A model generated the notes under the pieces. The model was not told where the DNA came from, did no database searches, and saw only the letters and a list, made by a program, of their open reading frames with translations. DNA of 22,297 nt, taken from positions 1 to 22,297 of the forward strand of contig JAAFHJ010000006.1 in assembly GCA_013298325.1 (NCBI GenBank), in the 5' to 3' direction. The stretch is from Myxococcales bacterium (GTDB lineage: Bacteria > Myxococcota_A > Polyangia > Polyangiales > Polyangiaceae). This document shows, piece by piece, positions 15,621 to 22,297 of the stretch; the first letter of the stretch is position 1; every line of letters starts with the position of its first letter. Both the position numbers and the translations under genes were made by a program.

Positions 15621-16072
15621 ATGACCGTGCTGCCGCGCTCCAACTGCTCTGTCGAGACCGCCCTTGCCGTCCTTGGCGGCCGTTGGAAGGGGGTCGTCCT
15701 CTTCTGGATCCTCCAAGGGAAGCGTCGCTTCGGCGACCTCCGGCGCCAGCTCCCAACTGCAGCGCACGGATGCTTACGCTGCAATTGCGGGAACTTGAAG
15801 CCGATGGAATCTTGGAACGCTCCGAGCGGCGGGAGGGGCGCGTGGTCGTCGCCGAGTATACGTTCACCCCGTTTGGGCGCACCGTCGAGCCGCTCCTGCT
15901 CGCCCTTTGTGCCTGGGGGTCGCTCGTACAAACGCGCGCGGAACGTCCGGCGACTACGCTCGATTCAATTCCACAAGAGGGCGATCACAAACAGGCAACC
16001 GAGGACGACGACGAGCAGGCCCGGGAGGATCGCGAGCCCCGCCCGCGCCGCCGTGGAGGCGTGCGCGCCTGA
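15621..16072 (+). pseudogene. HxlR-family (QorR/YodB/HypR-like) redox regulator, frameshifted
   Basis: An ATG at 15621 with GAGGG five bases upstream begins a typical HxlR winged helix: SNCSVETALAVLGGRWK (7-23), LFWILQGKRRFGDLRRQLP (27-45). The frame then breaks. The rest of the domain continues in the +2 register (NCSARMLTLQLRELEADGILER, YTFTPFGRTVEPLLLALCAWG). Adding one C to the CCC at 15752-15754 restores an uninterrupted protein of about 150 residues. C9 matches the single conserved N-terminal Cys that senses quinones or disulfide stress in QorR, YodB and HypR. The repaired frame overruns the normal end of such proteins and overlaps the convergent gene by 108 bases. The break may be a real loss-of-function mutation or a one-base sequencing or assembly error in a C run. 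Confidence 0.82.
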
Positions 16073-17320
16073 AGGCGTACCGTCCGACTTCTGTGATTTT
16101 TCAAGCCTTTGAAGACGTTCCGCGTTCTCTCGAGCGCTCCCGAGAAAGACGAGCACCTCGACGAGCGCAGCCAAGACGAGCGCGGCCGTTCCTAGGGAAA
16201 GTCCACGATTTCGCGTTTGACGGCGGGCCGCTTCCAGGATGGGCGCCCCGGAAAACGGCGTCGTCCGCAGCGCAACGGCTGCCCGCTCGGGGAGGAGCGC
16301 CGCCCGCCCACAGAGGCCTGTGCCTTTCCCCGACGCAAACAGGCGCGGCGTGAAGGCAGGTAGCGGAGCGGGCGCTGGGAGAGCGAGGCTATCGATGCTC
16401 CGAAAGGCCTGAAAAGAGCGCGTATTTCGTTCCGCGGAATCGACGATGAAGGCGATGCGGCCGGCCGCCTTCTCGTCGCCGTCGGCGGGGCGGAGATCGC
16501 GCAGACCGGCGCCATCAAGCTCGGCGAGCCAGAGGCGGCGATCGCTCGGGAGGCCATCGACGACGACCGGCGTCGGGCGGCCTTCGAGAAGCGTGCGATC
16601 TGCACCAAAAGCGGGGACGCCGCTGCGCACGGGGACGTCGGCGGAGACCGCCGCGCCGAGGGCGAGTTGGGCGGTCGTGAAGGTGGCGGTGACCGCAAGC
16701 ACGGCGCCCCCATCGGCGCACGCCTCCCGGGCATCGACGGTCAGCCCGCGAGAATCGTCTTTGAAGAGCTCCGGGTTTGCGATTTGAGCAGCCTGCGGAC
16801 CGGTCACCCGCGCGAGCATCTGCTGGCCGATCACAAGGGGCCCTTCGAGGAGGGCGATCGCAAAACCTGAATTCTGCTGCGTTCTCAGCGGCAACCACGA
16901 CGTCTCCAGCGGCGCGGGGGGCGGAACCGCGACCGCCCCTTCAAACAGGATTCCGCCATTTTCGCCGCGCACTTCGAGGGGAATTTCTCGCCCGGCTGTC
17001 GTTGTGACAACGACCGCTGCGATCCCGGCGGCGTCGGTCGTCACCGGCTTCCCGTTCACGACGATGGCCCGCCGCGGGCGCGGCATTTCGACGCCATCCT
17101 CGAGGTCGCTCGACGCCAGGACGACCACCGCGCTCCCCGCAAATTCGCTGGCAACCACAGCGCCGTGCACCGTAGGCGCCCGGTAGGTCGTGCCGAGGCG
17201 GAGACCGACGAGGAGCGTCAGCACCGCGAAGGCCGGCGCGGAAACGGCGAGCACCGTTGCATACGTCCGTCCGCGAAGCGGGAGACGGCGCGGAGTTCTC
17301 AACCAATGCGTGCGTTTCAC
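15965..17320 (-). CDS. Unrecognised membrane protein with large extracytoplasmic domain
   Basis: A 451-residue protein of no family I recognise. A basic N terminus precedes a membrane segment (about 20-42). About 330 mostly beta-rich residues follow, including an Ig-like or carboxypeptidase-regulatory-like stretch (AIVVNGKPVTTDAAGIAAVVVTTTAG). Two C-terminal membrane segments (about 374-394 and 428-449) are joined by a charged loop that may form a short coiled coil (SARENAERLQRLEKSQ). Topology would place the central domain outside the membrane and the loop inside. The GTG at 17320 overlaps the TGA of the upstream lipoprotein esterase (GTGA), so translation is coupled. It may anchor, fold or regulate that esterase; this rests only on gene order. 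Confidence 0.75.
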   Translation of the reverse strand: MKRTHWLRTPRRLPLRGRTYATVLAVSAPAFAVLTLLVGLRLGTTYRAPTVHGAVVASEFAGSAVVVLASSDLEDGVEMPRPRRAIVVNGKPVTTDAAGIAAVVVTTTAGREIPLEVRGENGGILFEGAVAVPPPAPLETSWLPLRTQQNSGFAIALLEGPLVIGQQMLARVTGPQAAQIANPELFKDDSRGLTVDAREACADGGAVLAVTATFTTAQLALGAAVSADVPVRSGVPAFGADRTLLEGRPTPVVVDGLPSDRRLWLAELDGAGLRDLRPADGDEKAAGRIAFIVDSAERNTRSFQAFRSIDSLALPAPAPLPAFTPRLFASGKGTGLCGRAALLPERAAVALRTTPFSGAPILEAARRQTRNRGLSLGTAALVLAALVEVLVFLGSARENAERLQRLEKSQKSDGTPSGAHASTAARAGLAILPGLLVVVLGCLFVIALLWN

Positions 17321-18927
17321 CGCTCGGTCGCCGTGTCCCGGAGGAGGGTGACCTTCGCGACGCCGGCGTCGACGGTGACCGGAATTTCGGCGGCAGAACC
17401 GGTCCCGAGCCCGAGGGCGTCGTTCGCAAGACCAAGACTTTTCACGTTTTCTGACGCATGCACCACGACGGAACCGGCTCGCGCTTCGACGTCGATGTAG
17501 GCCGGCTTGCTGGCGTCGGCGCGGAGGAGGCGCACGCCGTAGGCGCGATCGTCGCTCGGGCGGACGGTCCGAAAGCGGACGTGGCTCGGGTGGGCCGGGC
17601 TCCGGACGGTCGCGACGGCGTGCACGACCGCCGCGATCTCTTGGGCGACGACGCCCCCCTCATGGCCGCGCCCAGGGAGCATCGTGCAGGTCGGCGAATA
17701 GCCAAGCTTCTTCAAATGATCACAAAAGAGTGTCGTTTGTTTGGGGGGGGAGACTTTGTCGGCGGTCCCGTGGACAAGGAGCGTCGTCAGGTGGAGGCCG
17801 TTCTCGGCGACGTCGTCGGCGTTGACCGCCTGGGCGGCGGCGTCGCTGGTTAAAATGCTGCGAACGTAGGTCTTCCGGTCGTAGCGGCTGTCGCCGAAGA
17901 AGCTCGCGACGACGTTGAAGCGATCGGGGTGGTGGTAGCCGATGGTCGTGGCGCCGGCGCCTCCCATGCTCGCGCCCCAAATGCCGATTCGCTCGGAATC
18001 AATCGGGAGAACGCTCATCACCGCGTCGAGGGCGAGCATCGTCTCCCGCTCGGCGGGGGCCGTGTAGAGCGAGTTCCCGAGGCCGCTCGGGAAGAGGACG
18101 ACGACCCCATCGGCGTCTGCGGCGGCAAAGAGCTCGGCGTAGCGGAGGTAGGTAGCCGCGTCGCCCCCCCAAGGATGGGGCGCAACGAGAAGAGGCCGTT
18201 TTTCGCTCAGATTTTTCGCAAAATCGGCGGGAAGATACACATAGGCAGCGCCGGCGTCTTTGTGGGCATTGCTGCTCGCAAACGTAAGCGTGGCTACGCC
18301 CGCGGTCGGGCCCCCCGCCGCACCGACCGCCGGAGCGAATCCACAGGCGATCCGCGACTCGTAGCTGCCGACGTCGAGGGCGAGGTCAAAGGTCTTCGCC
18401 CCCGGCGGAATCGCGACGAGCCGCGGCGCCGTCAAGCGGTCGCTGCCCTTCGCAAGTGTTCTCCGATCCGGCTCGCCGGGCGGAGACGAGGGTGCAGCGT
18501 CGAACCCGAGCGTCTCGACGCCAGCACACGGCGGCACGAGGAGCATTCGCGCGCCAGAACCCGGTGAAATTCCGAAGGAAAGCGAATGCTTCCCCGTACG
18601 GGTGGTGCGCGCGAGGTCGCCCCACGCGACCGGTTTTCCATCCACACGAGCGTCCCCGATCGGCGTCGCCCCGGCAACGGCAAGCGGCGCGGCGAGGGTC
18701 GTCGTCCCCACGCGGCGCGGGAACGGCAGCGCAGCCGGTTGCGGTCGCGGAAGCGGAGATGGAGATTGCGACACCGGAGCGCTCGCGGACGCACTTGCTG
18801 CAGATTGCACGGAACTCAGTGCAGATTGCACGGAAGACGGCGCGGTCGGTGTTGGCGCAAGGGCGGCGGGCGGCTCCGGCGAACAGGCGGTCAACGCCAG
18901 AAACGGAGCCCAATTTGAAAGGCGCAT
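17317..18927 (-). CDS. Lipoprotein alpha/beta hydrolase (esterase/PHB-depolymerase-like)
   Basis: A 536-residue protein. The ATG at 18927 gives MRLSNWAPFLALTAC, a short lipoprotein signal with Cys15. A Ser/Ala/Pro-rich linker (about 16-70) leads to a beta-rich N-terminal domain and an alpha/beta hydrolase domain (about 225-435). The nucleophile elbow is GASMG (S320), the acid is probably D390 in HGTADKVSPP, and the base H422 in GRGHEGG. LVAPHPWGGDAATYLRYAELFAA gives the oxyanion-hole HPWGG. The pattern resembles feruloyl-esterase or polyhydroxyalkanoate-depolymerase-like secreted esterases; the substrate is unknown. A further ~100-residue domain follows the hydrolase. The frame stays open for more than 1 kb upstream, but that part is the shadow of sdhC. 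It is coupled by a GTGA overlap to the membrane protein downstream. Confidence 0.9.
   Translation of the reverse strand: MRLSNWAPFLALTACSPEPPAALAPTPTAPSSVQSALSSVQSAASASASAPVSQSPSPLPRPQPAALPFPRRVGTTTLAAPLAVAGATPIGDARVDGKPVAWGDLARTTRTGKHSLSFGISPGSGARMLLVPPCAGVETLGFDAAPSSPPGEPDRRTLAKGSDRLTAPRLVAIPPGAKTFDLALDVGSYESRIACGFAPAVGAAGGPTAGVATLTFASSNAHKDAGAAYVYLPADFAKNLSEKRPLLVAPHPWGGDAATYLRYAELFAAADADGVVVLFPSGLGNSLYTAPAERETMLALDAVMSVLPIDSERIGIWGASMGGAGATTIGYHHPDRFNVVASFFGDSRYDRKTYVRSILTSDAAAQAVNADDVAENGLHLTTLLVHGTADKVSPPKQTTLFCDHLKKLGYSPTCTMLPGRGHEGGVVAQEIAAVVHAVATVRSPAHPSHVRFRTVRPSDDRAYGVRLLRADASKPAYIDVEARAGSVVVHASENVKSLGLANDALGLGTGSAAEIPVTVDAGVAKVTLLRDTATER
18799..18835. repeat. 16-bp direct repeat in the lipoprotein linker
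   Basis: The 16-mer tgcagattgcacggaa occurs at 18799-18814 and 18820-18835, a 21-base (seven-codon) period. It encodes the repeated SSVQSA stretch of the esterase linker, consistent with a recent in-frame duplication in disordered sequence. Confidence 0.85.
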
Positions 18928-19116
18928 TCTTTTCGCACTTCGCAGAAGTTTCCCCGTCTCCGCGCTCGAAACGGCGCAGCGCAGCAATTTTCCTAGCGTT
19001 GCGTGGAGGAGCGGTGGCGGTGTGCTCGGGGCGTTCACCGGCGCGACCGTCGCAGAACCAGAACGAGCACGCAAATGCTTGTAACCGGCATTCAGATTCC
19101 CTAGACCGCCCACGCG
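18928..19116. promoter_or_regulatory. Divergent intergenic region (esterase / sdhC)
   Basis: This 189-base gap must hold the promoters of both the esterase operon and sdhC. I see no convincing -35/-10 pair, strong palindrome or ribosome site before the sdhC ATG. The sdhC leader just before the start is C-rich and lacks a clear Shine-Dalgarno. Confidence 0.4.
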
Positions 19117-19785
19117 ATGTCGACCCTCGCCGCAACCAAGTCCGAAGCCGGTAGCTTCCTCCGTTCTCGCCTCGGTTCGTTCCTCGCGGTGATGCCGCTC
19201 GGGGTGTGGACGCTGATGCACCTCTGGAACAACCTCTCCGCCTTCCAAGGGGCAGAGGCGTGGGAGGCGTCGGTGACCCATCACCCGCACCCCCTCGCCC
19301 AGCTCGTGACGAGCGTGGTGGTGCTCCTGCCGCTCGCGCTGCACACCGTGTGGGGGATCTCGCGACTGAAGTCGGCCCGCCCGAACATCGGCAGCTACGG
19401 CTTCCTCAGCAACGCGAAGTACCTCCTGCAGCGGCTCTCGGCGCTCGGCCTCCTCGGCTTTCTCGTCGCCCACTTGGTGAAGGCGTGGGCCCAGCCCCGC
19501 TTCATCGAAGGGCACGCGGAAGGCTTCGACCACATCGCGGCGTACATGCGGCACCACACGCCGACGACGATCGTCTATCTCCTCGGAACGCTTGCCGTTT
19601 CCTACCACCTCGCCAACGGCCTCGCGACGTTTGCGATGGGGTGGGGCATCGTCTCTTCCCGGGCGGCGCTGAAGAAGACCGACGTGCTCTCCTACGTGCT
19701 CTTCGTCATCTTCCTCGGCATGTCCTGGGGCGCCGTCTACGGGCTCTGGATGCAGGGTGCCGCCTTCCCGGCCCCGGTCGAGTGA
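19117..19785 (+). CDS. sdhC: Succinate dehydrogenase cytochrome b subunit (Bacillus-type, di-haem)
   Basis: A 222-residue, five-helix membrane protein matching the single-subunit cytochrome b558 anchor of B. subtilis-type succinate:quinone oxidoreductase. The four axial haem histidines are present: H35 (LMHLWNN), H76 (LALHTVWG), H119 (LVAHLVKAW) and H164 (SYHLANGL). Conserved context includes RLGSFLAVMPLGV, YLLQRLSALGLLGF and FAMGWGIVSS. It should bind two b haems and pass electrons from the SdhB iron-sulfur subunit to (mena)quinone. In most genomes sdhA and sdhB follow directly. Here the gene ends in an intrinsic terminator and neither partner is in the window, so they must lie elsewhere or belong to a separate operon. 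Confidence 0.94.
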   Translation: MSTLAATKSEAGSFLRSRLGSFLAVMPLGVWTLMHLWNNLSAFQGAEAWEASVTHHPHPLAQLVTSVVVLLPLALHTVWGISRLKSARPNIGSYGFLSNAKYLLQRLSALGLLGFLVAHLVKAWAQPRFIEGHAEGFDHIAAYMRHHTPTTIVYLLGTLAVSYHLANGLATFAMGWGIVSSRAALKKTDVLSYVLFVIFLGMSWGAVYGLWMQGAAFPAPVE

Positions 19786-19807
19786 CCGAAAAGGACCGAC
19801 GACTCCG

Positions 19808-19838
19808 AAAGGGCTCATTCTTGGAATGGGCCCTTTTT
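19808..19838 (+). terminator. Intrinsic terminator after sdhC
   Basis: A 13-base-pair stem (19808-19820 with 19824-19836, one G-T wobble) has a 3-base TTG loop and a run of T through 19838, starting 23 bases after the sdhC stop. This is a textbook Rho-independent terminator and isolates sdhC as a single-gene unit. Confidence 0.92.
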
Positions 19839-19850
19839 CATTTCGGGTAT

Positions 19851-19894
19851 CGCCGCAGGCGGTGAGTCCGCCCGGAACCGCCGCAGGCGGTGAG
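19851..19894. repeat. Pair of 16-bp direct repeats, each a small hairpin
   Basis: cgccgcaggcggtgag occurs at 19851-19866 and 19879-19894, a 28-base period. Each copy contains a palindrome (CGCC-GCA-GGCG; five-base arms in the second copy) followed by GTGAG. This could be a REP-like element or paired protein-binding sites upstream of the Rossmann gene. Confidence 0.75.
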
Positions 19895-19898
19895 GAAA

Positions 19899-19930
19899 CG
19901 GCGCGCGGGACTGTAGCTATATGCGCGCCG
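19899..19930. promoter_or_regulatory. 8-bp inverted repeat around a -10-like AT patch
   Basis: Arms CGGCGCGC (19899-19906) and GCGCGCCG (19923-19930) are perfect complements flanking 16 bases that end in tagctatat, the only AT-rich patch of the gap. It lies 24 bases upstream of the next start codon and may be promoter plus operator, or a 5' leader hairpin. A seven-codon ATG frame at 19921 ends at the TAG just before the ribosome site. Confidence 0.5.
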
Positions 19931-19954
19931 TCAAAAGCTCCTAGAGGTCTCCCC

Positions 19955-20626
19955 ATGAAAACGATTTGGATCGCTGGCGCCACCGGGCTCGTCGGCCAGT
20001 CACTGGTTCAGCGCCTGTCGACCTCGACCGCGCACACCGTCGTCGCCTTCGTGCGGAAGCGGAGCGCCCTCCAGGGGCCAGCACAGGTCGTCGTCGATTT
20101 CGACCACCTGGAGAACGCCGACGTCGGCTCCTTGCGCCCCGACGAGGCCTTCTGCGCCCTCGGCACGACGCGAAAAGTAGCCGGCAGCGACGAAGCGTTT
20201 CGCCGGGTCGATCTCGACTACGTCGTCGCGTTTGCGAAACGCGCCAAGGCGGCCGGTGCGCATAAATTTGTTCTTATTTCGTCACTTGGCGCCGATGCCT
20301 CGTCGAGCATGCTCTACGCACGCACGAAGGGGGAGGCCGAGGAGGCGGTGCGCGCCCTCGGCTTTGCGACGGTCGTTGTCGTCCGTCCGTCGGTCCTCGA
20401 CGGCGATCGGAAAGAGTCACGCCCCGGCGAGGCGGTCGCCCTCGCGATCGGCCGGGTGATCGCCCCGTTGATGCTTGGCCCCCTCCGCAAGTACCGGCCG
20501 AGCCCCGTCGACGAAGTGGCCCGCGCCGCCATCGTGGCACTGCGCGAAAGCGAGAAAGACGGCCGCTCGTTCCGCATTTGTGAAGCGGAAGAACTGCCGT
20601 CTTTGGCACGCAACTATCACCATTGA
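19955..20626 (+). CDS. NAD(P)-binding Rossmann protein, TIP30/HTATIP2-like
   Basis: A 223-residue atypical short-chain dehydrogenase. The N terminus MKTIWIAGATGLVGQSLVQ carries the dinucleotide loop GATGLVG (8-14). CALGTTRKVAGSDEAFRRVDLDYVVAFAKRAKAAG and FVLISSLGADASSSMLYARTKGEAE, with Y121-x3-K125, match the HTATIP2/TIP30-like oxidoreductases found in many bacteria as small stand-alone proteins. A later VVRPSVLDGDRKESRPGE segment is also typical. Substrate and partner are unknown. The ATG at 19955 has AGAGG seven bases upstream; the frame is open further 5' but that part overlaps the sdhC terminator. It ends 14 bases from the convergent DUF4920 gene. Confidence 0.9.
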   Translation: MKTIWIAGATGLVGQSLVQRLSTSTAHTVVAFVRKRSALQGPAQVVVDFDHLENADVGSLRPDEAFCALGTTRKVAGSDEAFRRVDLDYVVAFAKRAKAAGAHKFVLISSLGADASSSMLYARTKGEAEEAVRALGFATVVVVRPSVLDGDRKESRPGEAVALAIGRVIAPLMLGPLRKYRPSPVDEVARAAIVALRESEKDGRSFRICEAEELPSLARNYHH

Positions 20627-20640
20627 TTGCCGCCGCCGGG

Positions 20641-21264
20641 TCAAAAGAGCTCGACGCCGGACGCTTCCAACTGGAGCTTCGCGAGCGGCCGACCGAGCGC
20701 CTTCTCGGCCTCGGCGGTGCAGCCCGATTTGCCGTCTTTCGTCGGCTCGCTCGGGTCGCCGCACGCAGCGGCCGCCGACGGATCGGCGACGACCTTCGCC
20801 TGGACGCGGGCCTGCTTGCCGGCGGCGTCCCGGGGGACGAAAAAGGCGTGGCCGGCCATCTTGATGTGGGCGGCGGCAGCGGCCCCTTCGCCGGCCTGGG
20901 AGAGTTCCATCCAGCAGCCTCGGTGCTCACAGACCGCCGAAACCTTGCCGGAGACGACGACCTCTTTGCCAGCAAATTTGCTCGGATCCTTGGCGACGTC
21001 GGCGAGGGCGACGCTGCCCGGCGCCGCGATAGGTGTACCATACACCGCTTTCGACGCGGGCGGCGTAGCCGAGGCGGCGGGGGTCCGTTCCGAGTCGGCG
21101 CGGGCTTCCCCCGCTTCGATGCGGCTGCAGCCCGTTTCGCCGAGCGTCAGGGCACCGGCGAGGAGGAGCACAAACGCCAGCGAATGTGCTGGGAGCGGCG
21201 TCGCGAGAGACCGCGGGCCCACATTCACAGGGGTAGCGAAAAGACCGGGATTCACGGGGCGCAT
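20641..21264 (-). CDS. Exported DUF4920-like OB-fold protein
   Basis: A 207-residue protein with an N-terminal hydrophobic stretch (about 28-42, LAFVLLLAGALTLG) and GETGC. Cys46 might be lipidated, though the lipobox is poor because Glu and Thr precede GC; a periplasmic form is equally possible. After a low-complexity linker, the domain at about 74-165 has YGTPIAAPGSVALADV, FAGKEVVVSGKVSAVCEHRGCWMEL (C112, C117) and FFVPRDAAGKQARVQAKVV. This is the pattern of DUF4920, a small beta-barrel often linked to envelope metal or redox proteins; function is undetermined. Further Cys at 168 and 182 could form a disulfide. I used the ATG at 21264; in-frame GTG codons at 21255 and 21228 are alternatives that shorten a rather long signal region. 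It is divergent from sppA. Confidence 0.8.
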   Translation of the reverse strand: MRPVNPGLFATPVNVGPRSLATPLPAHSLAFVLLLAGALTLGETGCSRIEAGEARADSERTPAASATPPASKAVYGTPIAAPGSVALADVAKDPSKFAGKEVVVSGKVSAVCEHRGCWMELSQAGEGAAAAAHIKMAGHAFFVPRDAAGKQARVQAKVVADPSAAAACGDPSEPTKDGKSGCTAEAEKALGRPLAKLQLEASGVELF

Positions 21265-21312
21265 GGTCCGTCGGCGTAGCTCGCAGCGGCGCGCGGGGCT
21301 ATGCCATTTTGC

Positions 21313-22297
21313 ATGCGCCTTCTCGCCCGCGCCTTCACCTTCCTCGTCGCCCTCGCCACCGCCCCGGTTCGCAGCGTCGTTCGACGGCGTGCGGTTCCGA
21401 AGGGGTCGATGGTTCACGTTAAATTGCAGGGGAAAATCGTCGACATCGACGGTCCCCTCCCCTTCTTTGCGCGCTTCGCCGGCGCCGCCCCACGGACGAG
21501 CCTCCATGCGCTCACGCGCATCGGAAAGGCGATCGCGAAGGACGATCGCGTGCGCGGCCTCCTCGTCACCTTCCAGGATCCGAGCTTCGGGATGGCCCAG
21601 GCGGAAGGGGTCCGTGAGGTCTTGGAGATGCTCCGGAAGGCGGGGAAGGAAGTCGTCGTCCACCTCCCGGAAGGTACTGGAACAGCTGGCTATTTCGTCG
21701 CGACTTCCGCGAGCAAAATCTTCCTCGGGCCGATGGCTTCCCTCGCCCTCGTCGGCTTCGCGGCGCGCCCCCTGTATCTGAAGGGGCTCCTCGATCGGGC
21801 CGGCGTCGAGGCCGACGTCTACGCGAAGGGGCGCTTCAAGAGCATGGGGGAGCTCTTCGTCCGCGACAGCATGAGCGACGCCCAGCACGAGCAGATGGAT
21901 GCCCTCCTCGACGGCTTCTACAGCTCCCTCGTCGATGGCATCGCTGCGGGGCGAACCCTGGAAAAAGAGGCGGCGCGAGCCCTCATCGACGAAGGCCCCT
22001 ACTTCGGGGCGCGCGCAAAGAGCGCCGGCCTTGTCGACGATCTCTGCCACGAGGACGAGGTCGCCGAGAAGCTTGGGCTCTTCGATCCGAAGGGCGGGGA
22101 CAAGTTCTCGGATCCGGCGTCTAGCCGGGACGAGACCAAAAAAACGGCTTTGAAGGCTGGTGAGAAAGGCGTTTTGATCGACGGTCACCTCTACGACGCG
22201 ATCACCCTCGCCTCCGAGCTCCCGGCGTTGCTCTCGAAGAAGAAGATCGTGGTGCTCCCGGCCCGCGGATCGATCGTCGGTGGCCATCGCCAGCAGG
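21313..22297 (+). CDS. sppA: Signal peptide peptidase SppA (67K type), partial
   Basis: The frame runs off the right edge, leaving 328 residues. A hydrophobic N terminus (LLARAFTFLVALATAPV) is a membrane anchor. The crotonase-like N-terminal protease domain follows, with GLLVTFQDPSFGMAQAEGVREVLEMLRKAGKEVVV, GTAGYFVATSASKIFLGPMASLALVG, and AKGRFKSMGELFVRDSMS. K176 in GRFKSMGE corresponds to the general-base Lys (K209 in E. coli SppA). KKIVVLPARGSIVGG starts the second repeat, whose nucleophile Ser lies beyond the window. SppA forms a membrane-bound dome that degrades released signal peptides. An in-frame ATG at 21301 is an alternative start; neither has a clear ribosome site. The gap to the divergent DUF4920 gene is only about 48 bases. 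Confidence 0.9.
   Translation, partial: MRLLARAFTFLVALATAPVRSVVRRRAVPKGSMVHVKLQGKIVDIDGPLPFFARFAGAAPRTSLHALTRIGKAIAKDDRVRGLLVTFQDPSFGMAQAEGVREVLEMLRKAGKEVVVHLPEGTGTAGYFVATSASKIFLGPMASLALVGFAARPLYLKGLLDRAGVEADVYAKGRFKSMGELFVRDSMSDAQHEQMDALLDGFYSSLVDGIAAGRTLEKEAARALIDEGPYFGARAKSAGLVDDLCHEDEVAEKLGLFDPKGGDKFSDPASSRDETKKTALKAGEKGVLIDGHLYDAITLASELPALLSKKKIVVLPARGSIVGGHRQQ

Noticed and set aside
19921..19944. Seven-codon upstream open frame (MRAVKSS)
   Set aside because: It has no ribosome site of its own and may be chance. It is mentioned only as part of the structured leader, not called as a gene.
18928..19983. Long upstream extension of the esterase frame
   Set aside because: It is antisense to sdhC and the terminator and has no protein-like composition. 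The lipoprotein signal at 18927 gives a natural start.
21265..22287. Minus-strand open frame opposite sppA
   Set aside because: It is an upstream extension of the DUF4920 frame antisense to a gene with clear SppA motifs.

Overview
The window is high-GC, densely coded bacterial DNA with no gap above about 210 bases. Gene content points to a myxobacterium-like organism (Myxococcota, probably Polyangia). The signs are a membrane-anchored Ser/Thr kinase with a Pro/Ala-rich outer tail, several secreted or lipoprotein-type proteins with low-complexity linkers, a very large exported TPR/HEAT protein, an AidB-like acyl-CoA dehydrogenase and a Bacillus-type di-haem SdhC. This assignment is inferred from gene content and style; no rRNA or other marker is present. 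I see no tRNA, rRNA, CRISPR array, transposase, integrase or phage gene, so it reads as a chromosomal region.

Layout. 1-465 (-): N-terminal part of a polytopic glycosyltransferase cut by the left edge. 575-1846 (+): ATP-grasp ligase, divergent from it. 2055-3836 (+): membrane Ser/Thr kinase. 9541-3833 (-): a compact three-gene operon of an exported TPR/HEAT-repeat protein, a small putative lipoprotein and tsaD (t6A tRNA modification). 9616-11622 (+): lipoprotein fusing DUF362 to a CBM9-like domain. 11667-14512 (+): AidB-like acyl-CoA dehydrogenase translationally coupled to a GH18 glycosidase. 15545-14505 (-) and 15621-16072 (+): a divergent MDR oxidoreductase / HxlR regulator pair around a perfect palindrome; the regulator carries a one-base frameshift. 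18927-15965 (-): a lipoprotein esterase coupled by a GTGA overlap to an unrecognised membrane protein. 19117-19785 (+): stand-alone sdhC closed by a strong intrinsic terminator. 19955-20626 (+): TIP30-like Rossmann protein. 21264-20641 (-): DUF4920 protein. 21313-end (+): SppA signal peptide peptidase, cut by the right edge.

How the genes work together. Most units look like independent housekeeping or envelope functions. The clearest local regulatory circuit is the HxlR/MDR pair, which has the arrangement of a thiol-based electrophile or quinone switch. The clearest uncharacterised units are (a) the TPR/HEAT protein and small lipoprotein upstream of tsaD, (b) the DUF362-CBM9 lipoprotein and (c) the esterase/membrane-protein couple. 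I found no textbook defence or mobile system. Novelty here lies in unusual domain fusions, couplings and intergenic structure.
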